Origin: QHXQ01 sp036389375
GTDB lineage: Bacteria > Acidobacteriota > Blastocatellia > Pyrinomonadales > Pyrinomonadaceae
NCBI GenBank assembly: GCA_036389375.1
Contig: DASVQA010000138.1
Span: forward strand, 1-17,268
Reading direction: 5' to 3'
Length of the DNA: 17,268 nt
Below are positions 6,085 to 12,879 of this stretch, in pieces. Below the pieces are notes generated by a model. The model did not search any database. It saw nothing but the letters and a program-made list of their open reading frames with translations, and was not told where the DNA came from. How positions within the stretch are numbered: position 1 is the first letter of the stretch; each line of letters opens with the position of its first letter. Position numbers and translations under genes: made by a program.

Positions 6085-7515
6085 ATGTTATTCGTGGCTA
6101 CTAAGACCCTCGCGCACCACGTCGAACTCGCCACCCGCACGGCGCTCATCGAGCGGCTACAAGAGCGGGGGCTGACGCCAGTTGTGCGCACCGCGCGGCT
6201 GCACGCCTACGAACTGGCGCTGCCCGGTGCGGAGCGCGTGCGCGAGTTGGAGCGCACGCTCGCCGCGCAGGCCGAGACCGAAGGCGAGGCCGCTTACGTG
6301 CGCGGCGACCTGTTTTGCACCGACGACTTCGTACACTTCCTGATCTTCAGCGACGAAGCCGAGGGCGGGCATTTGCGCGCCGGCATCGTCTATGAGGGCG
6401 ACACGGCCGACCCGCAACAGAAACTCGACGCCTTCTGCCGCAACGTCTACGAGGCGCTCGAAGCCGCGCGCGGCTTCAGCGACCTGAAGGCGGCGAGCGC
6501 GCTCGTCGAAGTTGATTGGCAGGGGCAAGCGGCGGCTGCGCCCGAGAGTTTCACGCGCTTTGCGGCCGAGACGGCGGCCGAGGGCGAGCCGCAGAACGCG
6601 CGCAGGGCGATGGTCGCGGACTGGCTGCGCGTGGCCGGCATGCTGGAAGACACGGAGGCGCGGCAGGTCTTGCGCCGTCTGGTCGAGGTGCAAAAGGAAG
6701 GGCGCGGGGCGGCGGCGCTCGTCGGCGGTGAAGGTGAAGGCGTCGCCGCGTCGCTGCTGGACAGACTGGCGGGCGCAGGGCTGGTCAAACGCGAAGTGCT
6801 GGTCAGTTGTCGCAAAGACGGGCGACCGCTCTTTCGTCTGCCTTCGCCCGACGCGCTCGGCGTCCTGAACGCGTCGAACGCCATCTGTACGGAGTGCGGC
6901 GCAGCCATCGCCGACGAGAAGGCGGACGAGATCACCGTGCCCACCTCGCTCACCACCACGCTCCTGCAAGACGGCTCGTGGCTGACGACGCACCTGCGCT
7001 CGATCCTCGACAAGTTGGGTTTACCTGAAAACCAGATCGTCACGCGCCCTGTCTCCGGCGCGGGTGAATCGCGCGCGATGGTGCATCTGGCTGGCGAGTC
7101 GTTTCTGTTCCTGCTGCACGATGGCGATTGGACGGGCACGGATGCCCGCCACGCCCTCGACGAGCAGTTGCACGTGGGTGCGCTGCACCTTGTCATCGTC
7201 GCCACCGGCAAAATTCACGAAGAGGTACGCCAGCGCCTGCGCGAACAGGCGCGGCGGCGCGCGCACGGCGTCCGCACGACGGACGTGCTCTTTATCGAAG
7301 GGATGGAGGCGGTCGGGCCGGAACTGGAAAAAGCGTTCGAGCGTGTAACGGTGCGTGCGCTCAACGAAGAGTTGTGGCCGCTCGACGGCAGCCTCGGTCT
7401 CAACGTCGCGCAGTTGCTCGTGGCGCGCTTCCGTCTGCTGCACAACCCGGGGGCGCTGCGCGAACTGGCTGCCTCTGCGGCCGGCGCAGTCGGCGGCAGC
7501 CTGCGCGAGTTTTGA
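6085..7515 (+). CDS. uncharacterised protein with winged-helix-like segment and CxxC
   Basis: I do not recognise this 476-residue protein. No signal peptide or membrane segment is visible, so it is probably cytoplasmic. The N-terminal 130 residues are mixed alpha/beta. Residues about 175-255 (WLRVAGMLEDTEARQVLRRLV ... GLVKREVL, then CRKDGRPLFRL) look like helix-turn-helix with a wing. A single CTEC pair at 268-271 could be half of a metal site. The C-terminal half (300-430) has alternating strands and helices (ESFLFLLHDGD, ALHLVIVATG, DVLFIEGM), reminiscent of a nuclease-like or Rossmann-type core, but no catalytic motif is convincing. ATG 6085 is chosen because AAGGGAG lies 8 nt upstream; the frame is open 38 codons further up, but that stretch is Arg-rich and unlike the protein. 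Confidence 0.75.
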   Translation: MLFVATKTLAHHVELATRTALIERLQERGLTPVVRTARLHAYELALPGAERVRELERTLAAQAETEGEAAYVRGDLFCTDDFVHFLIFSDEAEGGHLRAGIVYEGDTADPQQKLDAFCRNVYEALEAARGFSDLKAASALVEVDWQGQAAAAPESFTRFAAETAAEGEPQNARRAMVADWLRVAGMLEDTEARQVLRRLVEVQKEGRGAAALVGGEGEGVAASLLDRLAGAGLVKREVLVSCRKDGRPLFRLPSPDALGVLNASNAICTECGAAIADEKADEITVPTSLTTTLLQDGSWLTTHLRSILDKLGLPENQIVTRPVSGAGESRAMVHLAGESFLFLLHDGDWTGTDARHALDEQLHVGALHLVIVATGKIHEEVRQRLREQARRRAHGVRTTDVLFIEGMEAVGPELEKAFERVTVRALNEELWPLDGSLGLNVAQLLVARFRLLHNPGALRELAASAAGAVGGSLREF

Positions 7516-7519
7516 GGCA

Positions 7520-7579
7520 AGGGATGAGGGCTGAATAAGAACTAAGGCAATTGCGCTTTACCCTTCAGCCCTCATCCTT
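7520..7579. repeat. heptamer palindrome F (spacer before lytic transglycosylase)
   Basis: 7-bp words GGGATGA / GGGCTGA at 7521-7534. A perfect 14-bp stem, 7522-7535 with 7564-7577 (GGATGAGGGCTGAA and complement), is closed outside by a G-T and an A-T pair. The 3' arm read in reverse complement continues the pattern GGGCTGA / AGGATGA / GGGCTGA. It starts 4 nt after the upstream stop, but unlike the others it ends about 107 nt before the next ATG. Confidence 0.85.
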
Positions 7580-7685
7580 CAGCCCAGCCCCTTCTTCGGT
7601 TGACAACTCGGCGCGCGCGGCGCGAATCTTAAAGAGGCTCGCTCTCCGGAGCTTTAACTCCCGCATAAGAAGGTTGCCGAAAGTT

Positions 7686-8975
7686 ATGTGGACAAGAAGG
7701 GTTGCTTTATTCCTGTTGGCGTTTGTGCCCGCGCTCGCCAACGCGCAGACGCCGGCCGGTGCGCCCGCTACACAGACACGCCCACGCACGGTCGCCGTGC
7801 CGACGCAGCAAGCAACGCCGACGCCCGCGCCCGCAGTCGTAGGGCCGCAGCAACCGGCGCGGCCGGTCAGTGCGCCCACGCCGACGCCGATCTACCCCGT
7901 GCCCATCAACGTGCCGACTGCGCCCAGCATTGCGCTTGCGCCGCTTCAGCCTGCGCGTCCGCTCGGCGCAAACAAAATCCGCACGCACATCGCCGAAGCC
8001 GAGCGCGCGCTCAAGACCCGCGTGCGCCCGACGGCGATGGCCAACGCGCTCGATTTCATCACGCTTGCCGTGCTCGACCCCGACAGCGCGCAGGTGCATC
8101 TCCTGACGATGCCCAAGCAGACGTTTCTCACGCCCGGCATCGAGACGACGCTGACCTCTTCGCTCGGCACGCTCCTGCGCGTGCGCGTCGTGCGCCCGAA
8201 CTACGTCAACACGGCCGTCATCGTCGCCGACCTGACGGGGCGACAGCTTGCGCCGCTCCTAGTCGAGTATCCGATTGAAAAGTTCGGGCGCTACCGCGAG
8301 ACGGCTTACTACACGTCGGCGCATCCGGCGCTGCTCTCGCCGGAACTCGTCAAGACGGGGCAGGCTTACGTGCATACGATGATCGATCTGGCGGCGAAGC
8401 GTCTTAAGGATAAGGGCGTGACGATTGCGCCGATGATACAGGACGTGGCCGAGCACCTGTGTCTCGTCGAGCACATTGATCACGACCGCTTCCGGCGCGA
8501 GAGTCGCGGGCCGCTCTTTGAGGAAGTCTATGCGCTCTATGCGCTCAACGAGTTGAACACCTATCGTTACTCGGTAAGTTTCGCGGGCGCAGGCGGCATG
8601 GTGCAGATGATCCCGGCCACTTACCTGATGATCCGGCAGCGGCATCCGGGCGTCGGCCTCAATCCTGATTTCGTCGCCGGCATGCGCAATCACGGCAACG
8701 CGCTCGAAGCCATGCTGCTCTACATGCAGGACACGTGGAACGATCTGGCGCTCGACCCGGACTTGAGCGCGGCCCGCTCGGCCGGCCTCGCCACGCAGGC
8801 GGAGTTGATGGCCGCCGGTTACAATTCCAACCCGGCGCGGCTCGCCTCGTATGCGCGGCGCGGCGGCGCAGGCTGGCGCACGCTCATCCCGCGCGAGACG
8901 CAGATGTACCTGCAAATCTACAAAGCCGCCGATGAGTTGATTAACTTCAAGGCGCGCGTAGAAAAACAGAATTGA
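7686..8975 (+). CDS. secreted lytic-transglycosylase-like protein
   Basis: This 429-residue exported protein is predicted to cleave the glycan backbone of peptidoglycan. A signal peptide (MWTRRVALFLLAFVPALANAQ) is followed by a Pro/Thr/Ala-rich linker to about residue 92. A middle alpha/beta domain (95-240) is unassigned. The C-terminal SLT-like domain aligns without gaps to the consensus around the catalytic Glu: Glu289 in LNELNTYRY, then AGAGGMVQMIPAT (300-312), GYNSNP (378-383) and RETQMYL (403-409). The spacing from Glu to the GxMQ-like motif is the same as in classic SLTs, so the enzyme is probably active though divergent. ATG 7686 is chosen because it starts the signal peptide; the frame's upstream TTG would overlap palindrome F. 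The terminator at 8992 closes the unit. Confidence 0.83.
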   Translation: MWTRRVALFLLAFVPALANAQTPAGAPATQTRPRTVAVPTQQATPTPAPAVVGPQQPARPVSAPTPTPIYPVPINVPTAPSIALAPLQPARPLGANKIRTHIAEAERALKTRVRPTAMANALDFITLAVLDPDSAQVHLLTMPKQTFLTPGIETTLTSSLGTLLRVRVVRPNYVNTAVIVADLTGRQLAPLLVEYPIEKFGRYRETAYYTSAHPALLSPELVKTGQAYVHTMIDLAAKRLKDKGVTIAPMIQDVAEHLCLVEHIDHDRFRRESRGPLFEEVYALYALNELNTYRYSVSFAGAGGMVQMIPATYLMIRQRHPGVGLNPDFVAGMRNHGNALEAMLLYMQDTWNDLALDPDLSAARSAGLATQAELMAAGYNSNPARLASYARRGGAGWRTLIPRETQMYLQIYKAADELINFKARVEKQN

Positions 8976-8991
8976 TCGCCAGCCTTTGCCC

Positions 8992-9050
8992 GCAGCCCGC
9001 GCCCCGCTTGAAAGACGCGCTTAACTTCAGCGGGGCGCGGGCTGCGTTTT
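8992..9050 (+). terminator. rho-independent terminator after lytic transglycosylase
   Basis: A perfect 17-bp GC-rich stem (8992-9008 with 9029-9045, GCAGCCCGCGCCCCGCT and complement), a 20-nt loop, then GTTTT. It isolates the upstream gene from the SIR2/STAND operon. Confidence 0.9.
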
Positions 9051-9102
9051 CCGTCTAAGCTGGCGCGCGGCCGGGCCGACGATCACAATCTCTGTTTGTC
9101 TG

Positions 9103-9131
9103 TTGACGCTTCAGCAGCGATAGCTTATAAG
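9103..9131 (+). promoter_or_regulatory. sigma70-type promoter of the SIR2/nSTAND1 operon
   Basis: -35 TTGACG (9103-9108) and -10 TATAAG (9126-9131), each 5 of 6 to consensus, with a 17-bp spacer. Predicted transcription start is near 9138, giving a leader of about 135 nt before the ATG at 9273. It lies just past the terminator of the previous gene, so the operon has its own transcription. Confidence 0.75.
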
Positions 9132-9272
9132 CCCTGTGTATGTCGGCGCACGGCGCGCATGGTCAATTAACGTGTAGTGCGACCGACAGGCTAACCTTTG
9201 AGGCGCGCAAACTGCGCCGCCCGCCGCAGCCTGATCCTCGCGCGGCGGCAAAAGGGCGGCAGGGATTTCTTC
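9132..9272 (+). other. leader of the SIR2 gene
   Basis: About 135 nt of predicted 5' UTR. A GC-rich hairpin can form between CCGCCGC near 9221-9229 and GCGGCGG near 9241-9247, a little upstream of the purine-rich stretch AGGGCGGCAGGGA before the ATG. It could tune translation. No known riboswitch is recognisable. Confidence 0.35.
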
Positions 9273-10286
9273 ATGCTCGATCCACTCGATCTGCATTACC
9301 GGATGGTGGTCAAAGCGATCACGGACGGGCGCGTCGTGCCGCTGCTCGGCGCGGGCGTGAACATGACGGGGCGACCGCCCGGTTCGGCCTTCCAACTCGG
9401 CGGGCGCTATCTGCCGAGCGGCTACGAACTGGCGCGCATGTTGGCCGACACGTTCGGCTACACGCCGGACATGGGGCAGGTCAAGTGTCCGAACTGCGGC
9501 ACGGAGCACCCCGTTGAGTATCCGCTCGATCTGTTGCGCGTCTCCGAGTACGTCGCTTTAATGACCGGCTCAGGCGCGCTCTACGACGAACTGCGCCGCC
9601 TCTTCAACGCGGACTACCCGCCCACGATCCTGCACGAATTTTTGGCCGCCGCGCCCGGTCTGCTGCGCAGCAAGAACCTGCCGCCGCGCTATCAACTGAT
9701 CGTCACGACCAACTACGACGACGTGCTTGAGCGTGCCTTCCGCGCGGCCGGCGAAGAGTATGATCTGGTGGCTTACGTGGCCGAGGGCGACTCGCGCGGC
9801 AAGTTCTGGCACTGGCCGCCGGGCGACGAGGCGCGGCTGGTGGAAAAGCCAAATGAGTATCTCGCGCTCAACCCCGAACAGCGCACGGTCATCCTGAAAA
9901 TTCACGGCGCGGTGGATCGCCTCGATGCGGAGAAGGATAGCTACGTCATCACGGAAGATCACTACATAGATTTTCTGACGCGCACGGACATCTCGAATCT
10001 GCTGCCCGTCCGTCTGGCCATGAAGTTGCGGCAGAGCCACTTCCTCTTTTTAGGTTACTCGCTCCGCGACTGGAATCTGCGCGTTATCCTGCACCGCATC
10101 TGGGGCGAACAGAAACTCAAATATAAATCATGGGCGATCCAACTCAATCCGCCCGAACTTGATCGCCAGTTCTGGCTGCGCCGCGATGTGGACATCCTCA
10201 ACGTGCGCCTCGAAGACTACATCACGGCCTTGCGCCGCCGCGTCGAAGCCTTGCCGCCGGCCGCGCCCGCCGCAGGGGGCGCGTAA
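9273..10286 (+). CDS. SIR2-like NAD-binding protein
   Basis: This 337-residue cytoplasmic protein has a SIR2_2-type domain, a family that in anti-phage and other conflict systems usually hydrolyses NAD+. Visible motifs are LLGAGVN (24-30, nucleotide loop), TTNYDDVLERAF (145-156), KIHGAVD with candidate catalytic His211 (209-215), the SIR2_2 signature SYVITEDHY (223-231), and FLFLGYSLRDWNLRVIL (257-273). A single CPNC pair at 72-75 lies in an insertion; the four-Cys zinc site of classic sirtuin deacetylases is absent, which favours NADase over deacetylase activity. ATG 9273 is preferred over the upstream TTG because the domain starts directly after it. The TAA stop overlaps the ATG of the next gene (TAATG), so the two are translationally coupled. 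Catalysis is inferred, not shown. Confidence 0.9.
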   Translation: MLDPLDLHYRMVVKAITDGRVVPLLGAGVNMTGRPPGSAFQLGGRYLPSGYELARMLADTFGYTPDMGQVKCPNCGTEHPVEYPLDLLRVSEYVALMTGSGALYDELRRLFNADYPPTILHEFLAAAPGLLRSKNLPPRYQLIVTTNYDDVLERAFRAAGEEYDLVAYVAEGDSRGKFWHWPPGDEARLVEKPNEYLALNPEQRTVILKIHGAVDRLDAEKDSYVITEDHYIDFLTRTDISNLLPVRLAMKLRQSHFLFLGYSLRDWNLRVILHRIWGEQKLKYKSWAIQLNPPELDRQFWLRRDVDILNVRLEDYITALRRRVEALPPAAPAAGGA

Positions 10287-12691
10287 TGAGCGGGCTTGCC
10301 GAATCTGCGCCGACGCCAACGCATGCCCCGGTCGCCGTTTCGTCGTCGGCCGGCGCGGCCGTCGCCTCGCCGTATAAAGGTCTCATCCCTTACGCCGAAG
10401 AGGACGCGCCCTTCTTCTTCGGGCGCGATTCGGAGCGCGAGATCATCAGCGCGAATCTGCTGGCCGCACGTCTGACGCTGCTCTACGGCGCAAGCGGGGT
10501 CGGTAAATCGTCGGTGCTGCGCGCAGGCGTGATCCATCATCTGCGCCGTCGCGCGCGGCAGAATCTCGTCGAGCGCGGCACGCCGGAGTTCGGCGTCGTC
10601 GCCTTCAGCGCGTGGCGCGACTATCCGCTGGCGGCGCTCGCCGCGCGCATCAACGAACAACTCGCCCCGCTCAAAGTAGGCGATGAAGACCTGACCCGGT
10701 TCAATCCGACGACGCAGTTTGCCGAGTTCCTCGCCGCTTGGTCGCGCGGGATTGATGGCGACATACTGATCATCCTCGATCAGTTTGAAGAGTATTTTCT
10801 CTACCACCCGCAAGAGGACGGGCCCGGCACGTTCGCCTACGAGTTTCCGCGCGCGCTCAATCGCCAAGACCTGCGCATCAGCTTTCTGCTCTCGCTGCGC
10901 GACGACGCCATCACACGGCTCGACCGCTTCAAGGGCAGCATCCCCAGCCTCTTCGACAACTACCTGCGCATTGAGCATCTAGACCGCGCGGCGGCGCGGG
11001 CCGCCATCGTCGAGCCGGTCGCGGAATACAATCGGCGGCGCACGAGCGACATGCAAGAGGTCAACATCGAACCGGAGTTGGTCGAAGCAGTGCTCGATCA
11101 GGTGCGGACGGGGCAGGTCTTGCTCGGCGAAGCGGGGCGCGGCACGCAGATTATCAAGGGCGCGGCGGCCGAGCAGATCGAGACGCCCTACCTGCAACTC
11201 GTGCTGACGCGGCTGTGGGATGAAGAGTTGCGCGCCGGCTCGCACCTGCTGCGGCGTGCGACCTTAGACCGGCTCGGCGGCGCGGAGCGCATCGTCCGCA
11301 CGCATCTGGATGCGACGATGAGCGCGCTGCCGATGCACGAGCAGGACGTGGCCGCGAGCGTCTTTCATTATCTCGTCACGCCTTCGGGCACAAAGATCGC
11401 CCACACCGTCCGCGACTTGAGCGAGTACGCGAGCCGCCCGGCCGAAGTCCTTGAGCCGGTGCTTGAGAAACTGGCGCGCACGCGCATCCTGCGCAGCGTG
11501 GCCCCGCCGCCGCACGCGAGCGCGCACGGCGAAAGCGACGCGGCGGACGCACCACGCTACGAAATCTTTCACGACGTGATGGCACCCGCCATACTCGACT
11601 GGCGCACGCGTTTCAAGCGCACGCGCGCCGAGGACAAAGCCCGCCAGCGTCGCCGCATCATTCTCGGCTTCATCATCATCGGCGTCTTAGCCAGCGTCGG
11701 CTTGAGCGTCTGGCAGCGGTTCGCGGCCAAGAAGGCGGAACTGGCCACCATCGAAGCGCAGCGTCAGGCGGAAGAGGAGCGACGCAAGGCGGACGTGGCG
11801 CAGACGAGCGAATATAAGTACGCCAAGGCCACGACCCTGTTGAAGACCCTCTCCGAAGGCGACGCGGATGAGCGCAAGGCCGCGCTTGAAAACGTCACGC
11901 AACTCGCGCAGGAGGGGCAACTCCCGCCGGAGTTTGCGCCCGCCTTCACAGAGGTGATCGCGCGGAAAGAGCCGGCGCAGGCCGAGCGCGTCAACGACAT
12001 CATCAAGAAGTCTGCCCGAGCCGTGCAGACCGCGACCACGCCGGAGCCGCCCGCCGCGCCGCGCATCTTCCTACAGATCACGGGCGACCCGCAGCAACCC
12101 GAACAGGCTAAGGTGATGAAGCGACAGTTGGAGGCGAAGGGCTACGAAGTGCCGAGCATCGAACGCGTCAAGCGCGGCCCCAAGACGAAGGAGTTGCGCT
12201 ACTTTCATCAAGCCGATAAGGCGAACGCCGCGCAGGTCATCGCACAGTTGGGCGAGTACGGCTGGCAGGGCGTGCAACTCAGGTACGTTGCCGGCTACGA
12301 AGATTCGAGCGCCGTGCGCCCCGGCCAGTTCGAGTTCTGGTTCGAGGACTGGCAGCAGCCGATCCCTGACTCTGCGACGGCTAAGCCGACCGAGTCGCCC
12401 AAGACAGACAACAGCAACGCGGGCGCAACGCCGACCCCGACGCCCATACGTCCAGCCACGCCGCCAATCAAACAAGCAAACTTAATCAAGGCGCTTAGCA
12501 TAGGCGGCTTGAGTGCTAATGAGCTAGTGCAGCAGATTGAAAAGCAGGGCGTTGATTTTCAGTTGACGCCTGAAGGCGAGCAGCAGTTACGCCTCGCCGG
12601 GGCATACTTGGGCGACGCAAACCTCACGCGCGTTATAAACGCCGTGCGCCACAGCTACCGTAAAAGTTATTCAGCAGCGCAAGCAAGGTAA
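10286..12691 (+). CDS. membrane-anchored nSTAND1-type NTPase
   Basis: The 801-residue protein is a predicted signal-sensing STAND ATPase partnered with the SIR2 gene. The nSTAND1 entry SPYKGLIPYAEEDAPFFFGRD (28-48) leads to Walker A GASGVGKSS (68-76), Walker B LIILDQFEEY (161-170) and LLSLRDD (201-207, sensor region), then a helical/winged-helix part to about 440 (YEIFHDVMAPAILDW). After a basic stretch (RTRAEDKARQRRR), one transmembrane helix (458-476) is followed by a charged coiled coil (478-505). Residues 592-670 resemble a LytR-C or SPOR-like alpha/beta fold (RIFLQITGD ... KELRYF). A Pro/Thr linker and a short helical module (731-790, GLSANELVQQIEKQG) end the protein. Positive-inside topology puts the NTPase in the cytoplasm and the C-terminal part outside. 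Its last 70 codons use different codons from the rest. Confidence 0.9.
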   Translation: MSGLAESAPTPTHAPVAVSSSAGAAVASPYKGLIPYAEEDAPFFFGRDSEREIISANLLAARLTLLYGASGVGKSSVLRAGVIHHLRRRARQNLVERGTPEFGVVAFSAWRDYPLAALAARINEQLAPLKVGDEDLTRFNPTTQFAEFLAAWSRGIDGDILIILDQFEEYFLYHPQEDGPGTFAYEFPRALNRQDLRISFLLSLRDDAITRLDRFKGSIPSLFDNYLRIEHLDRAAARAAIVEPVAEYNRRRTSDMQEVNIEPELVEAVLDQVRTGQVLLGEAGRGTQIIKGAAAEQIETPYLQLVLTRLWDEELRAGSHLLRRATLDRLGGAERIVRTHLDATMSALPMHEQDVAASVFHYLVTPSGTKIAHTVRDLSEYASRPAEVLEPVLEKLARTRILRSVAPPPHASAHGESDAADAPRYEIFHDVMAPAILDWRTRFKRTRAEDKARQRRRIILGFIIIGVLASVGLSVWQRFAAKKAELATIEAQRQAEEERRKADVAQTSEYKYAKATTLLKTLSEGDADERKAALENVTQLAQEGQLPPEFAPAFTEVIARKEPAQAERVNDIIKKSARAVQTATTPEPPAAPRIFLQITGDPQQPEQAKVMKRQLEAKGYEVPSIERVKRGPKTKELRYFHQADKANAAQVIAQLGEYGWQGVQLRYVAGYEDSSAVRPGQFEFWFEDWQQPIPDSATAKPTESPKTDNSNAGATPTPTPIRPATPPIKQANLIKALSIGGLSANELVQQIEKQGVDFQLTPEGEQQLRLAGAYLGDANLTRVINAVRHSYRKSYSAAQAR

Positions 12692-12879
12692 CAACCGGCA
12701 AGTGATCAAGTAGCGCGCGCAGAGTGCGGCGCAACTACACCGGCACGCGGCGCAAGTCCACTTGTGGCAAATTAAATTGCCCGTTATATTGGTCATCCCC
12801 TTTCCCCTCTCAGCAGACAGCATATTGGTGCGCTTAAAGATCATCCCGACTCATCGTCAAGGAAGGAACGCTATCGCTC
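12692..12879 (+). other. spacer between STAND gene and cytochrome gene
   Basis: 188 nt without a coding signal. It holds a repeated GCGGCGCAA at 12726-12734 and 12747-12755 (21 bp apart) and a weak CAAGTG / CACTTG pairing that might be a decayed heptamer element. No clear terminator for the STAND operon is visible. Its right half is AT-rich and carries the promoter listed at 12762. Confidence 0.5.
12762..12790 (+). promoter_or_regulatory. candidate promoter of the cytochrome gene
   Basis: -35 TTGTGG (12762-12767, 3 of 6) and -10 TATATT (12785-12790, 5 of 6), spacer 17 bp, in an AT-rich patch about 90 nt before the ATG. The -10 and the spacing are good; the -35 is weak. Confidence 0.5.

Noticed and set aside
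5799..6191. Minus-strand open frame (130 codons) in the divergent control region.
   Set aside because: It overlaps the real gene at 6085, crosses AT-rich promoter-like DNA and encodes no recognisable or hydrophobically ordered protein.
6157..6993. Long minus-strand open frame (278 codons) opposite the unknown gene.
   Set aside because: A shadow of GC-rich codon bias: Arg-rich, no domain, no start signal. The plus-strand frame has a Shine-Dalgarno and normal composition.
7551..7685. TTG-initiated extension of the lytic transglycosylase by 45 residues.
   Set aside because: It would put the signal peptide internally and begin inside palindrome F.
9198..9272. TTG-initiated extension of the SIR2 protein by 25 residues.
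   Set aside because: The added residues are Arg-rich and lie in the leader hairpin region; the domain starts right after the ATG at 9273.
9140..9517. A 125-codon open frame whose ATG sits at the predicted SIR2 transcription start, suggesting a leaderless gene.
   Set aside because: Its product is Arg/Ala/Gly-rich without domain features, and most of it overlaps the SIR2 coding region in another frame.
9273..12691. The SIR2/STAND pair as a recently acquired mobile island.
   Set aside because: No integrase, attachment repeats or tRNA flanks are seen, and GC content matches the surroundings except in the last 70 codons.
12692..12765. An eighth heptamer palindrome after the STAND gene (CAAGTG/CACTTG, GCGGCGCAA twice 21 bp apart).
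   Set aside because: Pairing is only 6 bp with many mismatches outside it; it may be a decayed copy, but the evidence is too weak to list.
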